From JAKZSU01 sp047517485 (GTDB taxonomy: Bacteria; Pseudomonadota; Alphaproteobacteria; UBA7887): DNA of 21,308 nt. The stretch spans positions 1 to 21,308 of the forward strand of contig JAKZSU010000145.1 in assembly GCA_047517485.1 (NCBI GenBank), read 5' to 3'. Within the stretch, counting starts at the first letter, position 1, and every line of letters starts with the position of its first letter. The notes beneath the pieces are model-generated. The model did not search any database. It was not told the DNA's origin and saw only the letters and a list, made by a program, of their open reading frames with translations. A program made the translations under genes and the position numbers. Of this stretch, positions 1 to 6,701 are shown piece after piece.

Positions 1-191
1 CCCAGGCGGCGGTCGTAGAGACCGTCGGCTCCCTCCGCCTCGTAGCGGTCGCGCCAGCGCCGGAAGGTGCGCTCCGAGACACCCAGAACCTCCGCCGCCT
101 CCGCCTGGCTCAAGCCACCCCGATGGGTGCGCCCGTAAACCACCTCGAACTCCATCAATATCAGTCCCTGTACCTGCTCCGTTCGACGCAT
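1..191 (-). CDS. IS transposase, N-terminal part (ISNCY-like), cut by window edge
   Basis: Reading the minus strand from an ATG at 191 gives 63 residues with no stop before the window edge. The translation starts MRRTEQVQGL and contains a helix-turn-helix (about residues 27-60) with the stretch EAAEVLGVSERTFRRWRDRY followed by GADGLYDRRLG. That 'LGVSERTFRRWRxRYE..G..GL.DRR' pattern is typical of the N-terminus of ISNCY/IS481-like DDE transposases, where it binds the terminal repeats. A good ribosome site (GGAGGGAGG) lies just upstream of the ATG. The DDE catalytic core would be outside the window, so I cannot say whether the gene is intact. The family name is from recall of the N-terminal pattern only. 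Confidence 0.75.
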   Translation of the reverse strand, partial: MRRTEQVQGLILMEFEVVYGRTHRGGLSQAEAAEVLGVSERTFRRWRDRYEAEGADGLYDRRL

Positions 192-257
192 CGCCTCCCT
201 CCATGGCTTGGAAGCGTTCTAAAACCGGACAGATCATCTGGTACATAAACCGGACAT
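192..257. mobile_element. Terminal region of the insertion sequence, with iterated TGTCCGGTTT motif
   Basis: On the minus strand, reading inward towards the transposase, TGTCCGGTTT occurs at 256-247 and again at 231-222, an exact 10-bp repeat with 25-bp spacing. The outer copy starts with TGT, as many IS ends do, so the element probably ends near 256. Iterated short motifs at an IS end usually serve as transposase binding sites. The other end of the element is off the window, so the inverted repeat and target duplication cannot be verified. Confidence 0.5.
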
Positions 258-482
258 ATCGCGTGTTACCGACAGGGCATGTCCGTATGATTCGCCACCG
301 CAATCATTTGATGATAGCTTTTTTAAATCACTGGAAATGGGGAACCGGAAAATCCCGGTTCGTCTACTTGTGGCAGTCGTTAGGGGTGGAACCGAACGGT
401 GACGGCGGTGAGTTCGAGTGACTTTGTGTTGTCATCACCGCAACTTCTAAAGACGCTCTTACGGAACAGGGAGGATCCTTAT
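258..482. promoter_or_regulatory. Leader of the PQQ dehydrogenase gene with an inverted repeat
   Basis: This stretch between the IS end and the dehydrogenase start is visibly more A/T-rich than its surroundings (for example around 300-330). It contains a perfect 7-bp inverted repeat GAACCGG (342-348) / CCGGTTC (355-361) with a 6-nt spacer, which could be an operator. The gene's ribosome site, GGGAGGA, lies at about 469-475. I see no convincing sigma-70 promoter and no further gene. The 72-codon open frame at 203-421 has no recognisable features and lies across the IS end, so I do not call it. Confidence 0.3.
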
Positions 483-2300
483 ATGAAATCCGTCAGATTG
501 ATAGGCGTAACCGCGGCAACGATTGGCGCGGCGATGCTTACAACCACGGCTTTTGCGGGCGACGTAACCCACGAACGCCTAGTCAACAGCGAAAACGAGC
601 CAGGCAACTGGATCAATCATCACGGCAACTACGAGGCCCATCGTTTCTCCGGTCTCACTGAAATCAACAAAGACAATGTTAGCGGCCTCCATGTCGCCTT
701 TACCTACGCCATGGGCGGTATCCAGGGCGGCGGAACCGATCCGATCGTGTTCCCCTTCTCCGGTCTAGAAGGCACGCCGATCGCGGAGGACGGTTTCCTT
801 TACGTGACCACCGGTTGGGGTGTGGTCAGCAAGCTCGATGTCCGCGGTGGCAGGGCAAAGCTGATTTGGAAATCCGATCCCGAGGCCGACAAGGACTTTG
901 CGCCGAGCGTAACCTGCTGCGGAATTAACAATCGCGGCGTGGCCCTGCATGGCAACAAAGTGTTGGCCAAGGTCATCGACGGCCGGATCCGCGCCTTGAA
1001 CAAGACCGACGGCTCGCTGATTTGGGAGACCCAGATCGCCAAGCCCGAAATCGCCGAAGTCCTGACCGGTGCTCCGTTGGTCGTCAAGGACATGGTGCTC
1101 AGCGGCATGGCCGGCGCCGAGTTCGGCGTCCGTGGTTGGATCGCGGCGCTCGACGTCAATACCGGTGAAGAAATATGGCGAACCCACACCATTCCGGCGC
1201 CGGGCGAGCCAGGCAACGAAACCTGGAAAGACGATTACGGCGCATGGGAAACCGGCGGCGGCTCGACTTGGGTCACCGGTTCCTACGATCCCGAGCTGAA
1301 CATTATTGTTTGGGGCACCGCCAATCCGGGTCCGGATTGGGATAATGCCTATCGTCCGGGCGACAATCTCTGGACCGACAGCACGATCGCTCTCGATGCC
1401 GACACCGGCAAGTTCCTCTGGGGCTTCCAGCATACGCCGAACGATCCGTACGATTATGACTCGATCGCGGAAAACACGTTCGTCGATGGCAACATCAATG
1501 GCCAATACGTGCGGGCAACTATTCACGCCAACCGTAATGGCTTCGTCTATGCGCTCGACCGTAGCAATGGCGAGTACATTTGGGGCACCCAGTTCGTCAA
1601 AAAGCTGAACTGGACGGATGGTCTTGACGAGAACGGCCGGCCAGCGTCCTACGATCCCAACAGCGACGTCCAAAGCTACAATCCCGGGACCGCCGCCCAT
1701 CGTGGCGAGCAGACCGAGATTGGCGCGCGTGGCGACATCGAAGGCGTTTCCTGCCCCGCTCATACCGGCGGCAAGAATTGGCCCCCGACGGCGTACAGCC
1801 CGCACACGGGTCTGTACTACATCCCCACCATCGAGAGCTGCAACAAGGCCTTCGCGTCGGTTGCCGATCCTGATTGGGACCCCGCGATTCGTCAGTGGTT
1901 CCTCGGCGGTGCGCCGTTCTTCACGTTCGATGATCCCGCCTCCGGCCGGATCACCGGCAGCATAACCGCGATCGACATCTCGACTGGCGTCGTGCGCGGC
2001 AAATGGGAAACCAAATTCCCGATGCTGGGTGGCGTGTTGGCAACGGCTGGTGGGCTTGTCTTCACCGGCACCGCCGATGGCGCGGTCGTGGCGCTTGACG
2101 CCGATACCTTGCAAGAGCTGTGGCGGTTTGAGTCCGGCTCGGCGATCAATGCTCCGCCAATGTCCTATGAGGCCGATGGCAAGCAGTATATCGCCATCGA
2201 AATCGGTCTTGGTGGTGCGTGGCCGCAGTGGTTCACGGACTCCACGCCTGAGCTCAAGGGCGCGGTACCGAGTAACGTCTTGTACGTGTTCTCACTCTAG
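483..2300 (+). CDS. PQQ-dependent (quinoprotein) alcohol dehydrogenase, lanthanide-type active site
   Basis: This 605-residue periplasmic quinoprotein oxidises an alcohol with PQQ and passes electrons to a c-type cytochrome. I chose the ATG at 483 because it has a close GGGAGGA ribosome site and starts a clean signal peptide (MKSVRLIGVTAATIGAAM..., cleavage after AFA); an upstream in-frame ATG at 399 would bury it. Family marks are the vicinal disulfide Cys145-Cys146 (TCCGINNRG), the NPGPDWD...RPGDNLWT segment, and repeated W-type propeller motifs ending LDADTLQELWRF and GLGGAW. There is no haem domain, so it is not a quinohaemoprotein. The active-site stretch YDYDS places the catalytic base at Asp324 and a second Asp at 326. 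In XoxF, ExaF and PedH that +2 Asp coordinates a lanthanide, whereas calcium enzymes such as MxaF have Ala there. The substrate (methanol, ethanol or other) cannot be read from the sequence. Confidence 0.93.
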   Translation: MKSVRLIGVTAATIGAAMLTTTAFAGDVTHERLVNSENEPGNWINHHGNYEAHRFSGLTEINKDNVSGLHVAFTYAMGGIQGGGTDPIVFPFSGLEGTPIAEDGFLYVTTGWGVVSKLDVRGGRAKLIWKSDPEADKDFAPSVTCCGINNRGVALHGNKVLAKVIDGRIRALNKTDGSLIWETQIAKPEIAEVLTGAPLVVKDMVLSGMAGAEFGVRGWIAALDVNTGEEIWRTHTIPAPGEPGNETWKDDYGAWETGGGSTWVTGSYDPELNIIVWGTANPGPDWDNAYRPGDNLWTDSTIALDADTGKFLWGFQHTPNDPYDYDSIAENTFVDGNINGQYVRATIHANRNGFVYALDRSNGEYIWGTQFVKKLNWTDGLDENGRPASYDPNSDVQSYNPGTAAHRGEQTEIGARGDIEGVSCPAHTGGKNWPPTAYSPHTGLYYIPTIESCNKAFASVADPDWDPAIRQWFLGGAPFFTFDDPASGRITGSITAIDISTGVVRGKWETKFPMLGGVLATAGGLVFTGTADGAVVALDADTLQELWRFESGSAINAPPMSYEADGKQYIAIEIGLGGAWPQWFTDSTPELKGAVPSNVLYVFSL

Positions 2301-2315
2301 TACAAACGTGAAATT

Positions 2316-2349
2316 GGGGGTTCGGCTGATGCCGGACCCCCTTTTTTTT
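2316..2349 (+). terminator. Rho-independent terminator after the PQQ dehydrogenase
   Basis: An 11-bp stem (2316-2326 with 2331-2341, one G-T wobble) with a TGAT loop is followed directly by eight T residues (2342-2349). It lies 15 bp after the dehydrogenase stop codon and should separate that transcript from the cytochrome gene. Confidence 0.92.
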
Positions 2350-2448
2350 GCCACGATCCCGTCGTAGTATCCGCCCGCGATCGGCACCCGATCACTTGGC
2401 CCGGTCGCACCGTGGATGCTCCTGGAAGAAATTTGTAGATTTAACGAC

Positions 2449-2850
2449 ATGATGAAAATGATCAGACAACATCGCACTCTCGGCCGCTGGATTGTCGCCG
2501 CCGGCGCGGCACTCGTGCTGTCGTTCGTGGCCCCGACGGTCGCGCTCGCCGACGAAGAACCCAGCCTTACGCCGCGAGAGCACAAGGCCATCAGTGGTGA
2601 GTACATCATCTGCGCCGGCTGCCACAAAGCCGACGGCCGGGGCGGACCCGGGTACGGCGGCTATGCGGCCAACTTGCACGAGACCATTCTGACCCACGAA
2701 GAGCTGGTGGATCTCATCACCAAGGGCCGCCGCGATCGCGGCATGCCAACATTCAAGGGCGTGCTGAGCGAGAACCAGATCGAACTCATGGCGACCTTCA
2801 TCGAGGTCGAGTTCAAGGGCAAGCCGGTCATCAAAAAAGAAAAGCCGTAA
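2449..2850 (+). CDS. Small periplasmic class I c-type cytochrome
   Basis: From the ATG at 2449 this gives 133 residues; 2452 and 2458 are equally possible and 2416 is also open. The N-terminus is a signal peptide (RWIVAAGAALVLSFVAPTVALA, cleaved before DEEP). A single haem-binding CAGCH motif lies at 2611-2625, about residues 55-59, and the sixth haem ligand is probably the Met of RGMPTF. The remainder fits the cytochrome c fold with a C-terminal helix (SENQIELMATFIEVEF). Lying just downstream of the PQQ alcohol dehydrogenase, it is the probable electron acceptor, in the role of XoxG or ExaB-type cytochromes; this is inferred from position. A strong terminator separates the two genes, so the cytochrome probably has its own promoter. 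No strong ribosome site decides the start. Confidence 0.85.
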   Translation: MMKMIRQHRTLGRWIVAAGAALVLSFVAPTVALADEEPSLTPREHKAISGEYIICAGCHKADGRGGPGYGGYAANLHETILTHEELVDLITKGRRDRGMPTFKGVLSENQIELMATFIEVEFKGKPVIKKEKP

Positions 2851-2863
2851 AGCCTACGGCTTT
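2831..2863 (-). terminator. Terminator for the minus-strand Sel1 gene, inside the cytochrome gene's 3' end
   Basis: A perfect 9-bp stem AAAGCCGTA (2841-2849) / TACGGCTTT (2855-2863) has a 5-nt loop. Read on the minus strand it is followed by a T-rich run (complement of TCAAAAAAGA, 2831-2840), so it works best as an intrinsic terminator for the gene ending at 2881. On the plus strand it overlaps the cytochrome stop codon and has only three T residues after it, so it would be weak in that direction. Confidence 0.65.
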
Positions 2864-2880
2864 CCCGGCGCGCGCCGTAG

Positions 2881-3321
2881 CTACTCTTCGGCGCGCTCCG
2901 GCGCCTTGGCATCCGCCTCGGCGATCTGCTCGTCGGTCATCCGGTACTCCAGGCGTTTGCGCCACGGCACGAGATACTCGTCGCCGCCGTCGATGGCGCC
3001 GGTGAGCCAAACGTGCGCCTGCACATAGTCGTTATGGTGGCCGTCGCCGAGCTGCAGATAAACCATCTTGAGCAGCATCCGACCGCCGAGAAATCCTTCC
3101 TCCTTGGAGCGCGATGCCCAGAAGTACGCGTCCGACAAGTCGCCGGACTCCGCTTCCAGACTGTCGAGATAAAAGCGCCGCCCGACCATATACATCGCCC
3201 GCGGATCGCCGTTCTCCGCCTTGCATAAATTGCCCTCGGGCCCAACAGCGCAATCCGCCGCCGAGGCGGGCGCCGTGGCAACAATCATCGCCAGGGCAAA
3301 GCCAAGGCACGCGAGTTTCAT
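2881..3321 (-). CDS. Secreted Sel1-repeat-like protein
   Basis: The 146-residue product has a signal peptide (MKLACLGFALAMIVATAPASA, cleaved before ADC), so it is exported. The mature part contains tetratricopeptide-like Sel1 pattern segments: NGDPRAMYMVGRRFY, then DLSDAYFWASRSKEEGF and GGRMLLKMVYLQLG, followed by VQAHVWLTGAIDGG. Sel1 repeats usually mediate protein-protein contacts, and no enzyme motif is visible. Two Cys in the first mature residues (ADC, NLC) may form a disulfide. The start is supported by a strong ribosome site, GAGGAGG, about 8 nt upstream of the ATG. It is transcribed away from the RidA gene and towards the cytochrome. Its biological role is unknown. Confidence 0.75.
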   Translation of the reverse strand: MKLACLGFALAMIVATAPASAADCAVGPEGNLCKAENGDPRAMYMVGRRFYLDSLEAESGDLSDAYFWASRSKEEGFLGGRMLLKMVYLQLGDGHHNDYVQAHVWLTGAIDGGDEYLVPWRKRLEYRMTDEQIAEADAKAPERAEE

Positions 3322-3480
3322 GGTGGAATCCTCCTCAAGAACTTGATATCGACGACCGCCCCCATTATTGCCGAAGCACGGCGACGGTCAATGCGACTCT
3401 GACGCCGATGCCCTAGTTGGCGCCAATATCTCGCATAGGGACGGCGGAAACGAGCGCGCGAAACCCCAGGAGATTCGACC

Positions 3481-3882
3481 ATGGCACGACCCGACCAAGT
3501 CTTTCATTTACGCGAGAAAGAGAAAGAACTCGGCTTTGCCCAGGCGGTGCGTTCGGGCGATACCCTGTTCGTCGCCGGCACTTGCAGCGTCGGTCTCGAC
3601 AATCAGGTCGTCGCACCGGGCGACATGCGCGGCCAGATCGAGCACATCTACGGCATTATCGCCATGGCGCTCGCGGCCCACGGCGCGAGCTTCGTCAACG
3701 TGGTCAAGGAAATGATATTCGTCAGCGACATCGAGGCGCTGCGCGACGCGCTCCCGCTGCGCGCCCGCTTCTACCAAGGCGCGGCGCCGCCCGCCGCGAC
3801 CTGGATTCAAGTGGCGGGCTTCATGCGCCCCGAATTCGTCGTCGAAATCGAGGTCACCGCGGAACTGCCGGCGGGCAAATGA
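3481..3882 (+). CDS. RidA-family (YjgF/YER057c/UK114) protein without the catalytic Arg
   Basis: This 133-residue protein matches the RidA trimer fold: RSGDTLFVAGTCSVGLDNQ, DMRGQIEHIYGIIAMALAAHGASF, VVKEMIFVSDIEALRD and the C-terminal strand FVVEIEVTAEL. Classic RidA enzymes hydrolyse reactive enamines and imines to 2-oxo acids and ammonia, using an Arg in a P-A-R-S-C-V-E-V motif (Arg105 in E. coli). Here the aligned stretch is PPAATWIQVAGF, so that Arg is Ala106. The protein is therefore more likely one of the Arg-lacking Rid subfamilies, which often serve in catabolic pathways and whose activity is unproven. An AGGAG ribosome site lies about 9 nt before the ATG. The 3' end overlaps the convergent lipid kinase gene by 29 bp. 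Confidence 0.85.
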   Translation: MARPDQVFHLREKEKELGFAQAVRSGDTLFVAGTCSVGLDNQVVAPGDMRGQIEHIYGIIAMALAAHGASFVNVVKEMIFVSDIEALRDALPLRARFYQGAAPPAATWIQVAGFMRPEFVVEIEVTAELPAGK

Positions 3883-4723
3883 CGTTCAGTCCCACGCTCT
3901 CGGCGGTTATGTGAATGGACCGGCCGACTACGATCCGGACATCGGGAAAGCGATGAAGGCGACCCAGTATCAGCCCCACGGCGTAGCGAACTGTGTTCCA
4001 TGCTCCGTTGCCGGCGAACAGACAGACGTGCAGATCCGGCGAGTCCAGATCTGCGTCGGGCGCGCAGATATATCGCCCGCCATAGTGCCGGCCGTTGGCG
4101 ATCACCGCGGATGCGGCGGTATACGGCACGCCATCGATGTCGAGGCTGTAGCGCGCGCGAGAAAACCGAGAAAACCCGGTTACCGTCTGCCACACATAAG
4201 CCAGTTTTCCGAACCGCCGTTTGAGACCCGACGACGCGACCGCATCGACCACCCGGGCATCGAACCCGACCCCCGCCATCATCACGTAACGGCGCCCCTC
4301 GATGGCGGGAAAATGGAGCTGACGGACGCCACCTCGGGCGATCAGGCGCGCCGCCGCCGCGGCCGCCATCGGCAGGCCGAGCTCGAGGGCGAGAACATTG
4401 GCGGTCCCCAGCGGTAGAATACCGAGACTAGGGCTGTTCGGACCAAGTCCGTTGACGATTTCGTTGACCGTGCCGTCACCACCGGCGGCGACGATCGCAT
4501 CCCACGCCTCGCCCCCGGCCGCGCGCGCGATCGCCGTCGCATCGCCGGGCCTCGCCGTCGCCCGCACCGCGACCTCGGCGCCGTCTTCGGTGAGCAGCTT
4601 CACAAAGCCACTGAGCTTGGATTGCGCGCGCGATCCGGCGGTCGGATTGTGGATCACCAAAATTCGCTGACGTGGCGTGTCGCCACCAATATCCCCCGTC
4701 ACATCCACACCGCGTAAATGCAA
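3854..4723 (-). CDS. YegS/diacylglycerol-kinase-like lipid kinase, C-terminus apparently shortened
   Basis: The 289-residue frame contains the DAGK catalytic domain: HNPTAG (25-30), the nucleotide loop AAGGDGTVNEI (79-89), and ILPLGTANVLALELGLP (102-118). Further features are YVMMAGVGFDARVV and ANGRHYGGRYICAPDADLDSPDLHV, typical of YegS/BmrU-like lipid kinases, which phosphorylate diacylglycerol or related lipids at the membrane. The start is uncertain: the open frame begins at a TTG (4723), with GTG alternatives at 4708 and 4702, and the first ~18 residues precede the first family strand. After HITAE the protein stops within about 17 residues, without the usual closing strands that carry a D-G-E/D motif. 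The end overlaps the convergent RidA gene. It follows the crotonase gene by 47 bp and may share its transcript. Confidence 0.8.
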   Translation of the reverse strand: MHLRGVDVTGDIGGDTPRQRILVIHNPTAGSRAQSKLSGFVKLLTEDGAEVAVRATARPGDATAIARAAGGEAWDAIVAAGGDGTVNEIVNGLGPNSPSLGILPLGTANVLALELGLPMAAAAAARLIARGGVRQLHFPAIEGRRYVMMAGVGFDARVVDAVASSGLKRRFGKLAYVWQTVTGFSRFSRARYSLDIDGVPYTAASAVIANGRHYGGRYICAPDADLDSPDLHVCLFAGNGAWNTVRYAVGLILGRLHRFPDVRIVVGRSIHITAESVGLNVICPPAVPR

Positions 4724-4770
4724 CTCATCGACGGAACCCTATGCAGCAACGGTAATTATCGGCTAGCCGC

Positions 4771-5574
4771 CTACCCCTCGTTCCCGCCACCAAACTTCGG
4801 CGCGCGTTTCTCTCGGAAGGCGGTGACCGCTTCCTGGTGATCGGGGTCGCTGTTGGTGAGGATTTCGTAGCCCACCGCGGCGTCGGTGATCTTCGCCGCC
4901 AATTCGCGCAGCGGAATATTGATCACGGTCTTGGTCCAGCGGATCGCCTTGGTGGCGCCGTTTGCAAGTTTGGCGACGATTTCGTCGCACTTGGCGTCGA
5001 GCTGATCGGCGGGCACAGCGTGATTGATCAGGCCCATCTGCGCCGCCTCCTTGGCGGTGATCATGGCGCCGGTAAGCAGCATTTCCTTGGCGCGGGCGTA
5101 GCCGATCAGCTGCGGCCAGATGATCGCGCCGCCGTCGCCGGCGACCAGGCCCATGGCGACGTGCGGGTCGCCGATTTTCGCGGTCTCGTCGGCGATGATG
5201 ATGTCACAGAGCAGCGCGATGCTGGCGCCGAGCCCGGCGGCGGCGCCATTGAGCCGACAAACCAGCGGCTTTTCGAGCTCCAATAGGCCGAAGATGATCC
5301 GCTTGGCGTCGGGCACGATGGCCTCGAACATCGCCGGTCGGTCGATCATTTTCTGGAACCAGTCGATGTCGCCGCCGGCGCAAAACGCGCGGCCCGCGCC
5401 AGTGAGCACGATGACGTCGCTGTCCGGGTCGCGTTGCAGCTCGGGAAATACCCGCGCCAGTTCCTCGTGCAGCGCCTCGTCGACCGGGTTCATCGCGCCG
5501 TTGCCGTCGATGGTCACGCGTAAGACGCGGGCCTCGCGGGAGAATTTCAATGTGGTATAGCCGTCGAACGCCAT
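4771..5574 (-). CDS. Crotonase-superfamily (enoyl-CoA hydratase/isomerase-like) protein lacking hydratase Glu pair
   Basis: The 267-residue protein has the crotonase fold marks: the oxyanion-hole segment GAGRAFCAGGDIDWF (59-73), NGAAAGLGASIALLCDIIIA (109-128), and GDPHVAMGLVAGDGG (135-149). These enzymes act on acyl-CoA thioesters. In enoyl-CoA hydratases two Glu residues, 20 positions apart, carry out hydration; here those sites are Ser118 and His138. Simple hydration is therefore doubtful, and isomerase, hydrolase or lyase activity is open. I chose the ATG at 5574 (MAFDGYTTLKF) because the family starts there; the open frame extending to 5832 gives unrelated basic sequence that is a shadow of the next gene. 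It lies 16 bp downstream of the TIM-barrel gene, so the two are probably co-transcribed. Confidence 0.88.
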   Translation of the reverse strand: MAFDGYTTLKFSREARVLRVTIDGNGAMNPVDEALHEELARVFPELQRDPDSDVIVLTGAGRAFCAGGDIDWFQKMIDRPAMFEAIVPDAKRIIFGLLELEKPLVCRLNGAAAGLGASIALLCDIIIADETAKIGDPHVAMGLVAGDGGAIIWPQLIGYARAKEMLLTGAMITAKEAAQMGLINHAVPADQLDAKCDEIVAKLANGATKAIRWTKTVINIPLRELAAKITDAAVGYEILTNSDPDHQEAVTAFREKRAPKFGGGNEG

Positions 5575-5590
5575 TGGTATCCCGCCACGC

Positions 5591-6667
5591 CTATTTTTTC
5601 GCTTCTGCCTTGGCCAATTCCTTGGCCAATTCCTTGGCTTTTTCCTTGGCTTTTGCCTGCACCGTCTTGGCGCGGCGCGCCTTGGACCGGATGCTCTTCC
5701 AGGTCGCGCGCATCCACTCGGTGCATTCGACGGCTTGCTCGAACAGCGAATATTTACAGCCCTCTCCGTAGTCGAAATTGGGAATGAACTCGGTCGAGAT
5801 CTGGCCGAGGGGGCTGCGCGGATCGGACGCATGGTAGGCCATCAATTTGCGCATCACCTGTTTCCACGGCTCGAGCGCCTCCTCATCCCACTTCGCGTGA
5901 TAGGCGCCGCGCTTGGGCTTCTTGAAGGGGTATTGGATGCCGCGACCAGGATTTCCCGCCTCGTCCTGGGTGTCGATATTTTTCGGATTGTTGGGGATCG
6001 CTGAGCGCGCGTGACAGTGGCGTACCCACCCGGCGTCGATCCATTCGTCGCAGATATTGCGGGCTTGATAGGGGTCGAGCACCAGGCGCCCGGCCTCGAC
6101 GTCGGCGCGAATATCGCCGACCTCCTGTTCTTCTGGATTGTCGATCTTGAAGATGACGTGGCTATGGTCGAGGGTCATGTTGAACGGCAGGCCCTTGGCC
6201 TCGACCGCGCGCGCGACCTTGGCGACGCGGCGGAAATCCTCCGACCACATGTTGACGTGGACCTCGAAACACGGGGTCACGCCATAGCGGTTGCCGAGCT
6301 CGTAAAATCGCAAATAGGCGTCCACCACCTCGTCATTGGTGACCGGTCGGCCGCTGGCATGCGCGGCCATGATCTGGGTATTGTGGACCACCGAGCCGAG
6401 ACCGCGCGCCACCGCCAGATTTTTCTCGTACAAGGGCTCGTCGCGACCGAGCGTGTAGAACCATCCGCCGGCGCGGACCGGCAAGTCGTATTTGTCGCGC
6501 GCCGCGAGAAACTCCTCGACCTCGTGCGGCGCCGGTGTCTTATCGACATAATCGAACACGCCGGCGTCCTTGACCATCTTGAAGCGCGTGTCGATATCCG
6601 GCATCGGGTCGGCATGACGATGCTTGATGCCGTTGGTCTGGATGCCGAAATGTAGGTCGTCGGTCAT
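5591..6667 (-). CDS. Xylose isomerase-like TIM-barrel (sugar isomerase/epimerase family) protein with Ala/Lys-rich tail
   Basis: The 358-residue protein looks like an AP-endonuclease-2/xylose-isomerase-like TIM barrel. Candidate metal ligands are Glu135 (CFEVHVNMW), Asp167 or His168 (TLDHSHV), His217/His219 (VRHCHARSA) and Glu293 (STEFIPNFDY), matching the E-D/H-H-E order of that superfamily. Members isomerise or epimerise sugars, inosose or related polyols; the substrate here is unknown. The last ~30 residues (from about 328) are a charged Lys/Ala/Glu tail encoded by 12-bp tandem repeats and outside the barrel. The ATG at 6667 has a GGGGA ribosome site and matches the natural start of the barrel (DLHFGIQTNG). 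It is the first gene of a probable operon with the crotonase and perhaps the lipid kinase. Confidence 0.8.
   Translation of the reverse strand: MTDDLHFGIQTNGIKHRHADPMPDIDTRFKMVKDAGVFDYVDKTPAPHEVEEFLAARDKYDLPVRAGGWFYTLGRDEPLYEKNLAVARGLGSVVHNTQIMAAHASGRPVTNDEVVDAYLRFYELGNRYGVTPCFEVHVNMWSEDFRRVAKVARAVEAKGLPFNMTLDHSHVIFKIDNPEEQEVGDIRADVEAGRLVLDPYQARNICDEWIDAGWVRHCHARSAIPNNPKNIDTQDEAGNPGRGIQYPFKKPKRGAYHAKWDEEALEPWKQVMRKLMAYHASDPRSPLGQISTEFIPNFDYGEGCKYSLFEQAVECTEWMRATWKSIRSKARRAKTVQAKAKEKAKELAKELAKAEAKK
5610..5657. repeat. Four tandem 12-bp units encoding the Lys/Ala tail
   Basis: The plus strand reads TTGGCCAATTCC at 5610-5621 and exactly again at 5622-5633, then the variants TTGGCTTTTTCC (5634-5645) and TTGGCTTTTGCC (5646-5657). 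On the minus strand each unit adds four residues of the kind Lys-Glu-Leu-Ala or Lys-Glu-Lys-Ala to the end of the TIM-barrel protein. The length is a multiple of three, so copy-number change would keep the frame. Confidence 0.9.
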
Positions 6668-6701
6668 AGAGCTGAGTTCCCCGCAAAGCTGTTCAACCGC
6701 T

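Noticed and set aside
399..482. Upstream start for the PQQ dehydrogenase
   Set aside because: It would place 28 residues before a well-formed signal peptide, and the ribosome site lies just before the ATG at 483.
765..2114. 449-codon open frame antisense to the PQQ dehydrogenase
   Set aside because: It is a high-GC shadow: the plus-strand frame shows full dehydrogenase motifs and this translation is low-complexity, with no signal, motif or ribosome site.
5575..5832. N-terminal extension of the crotonase frame
   Set aside because: The extra residues are Arg/Pro-rich and overlap the end of the upstream TIM-barrel gene; the crotonase fold begins at the ATG at 5574.
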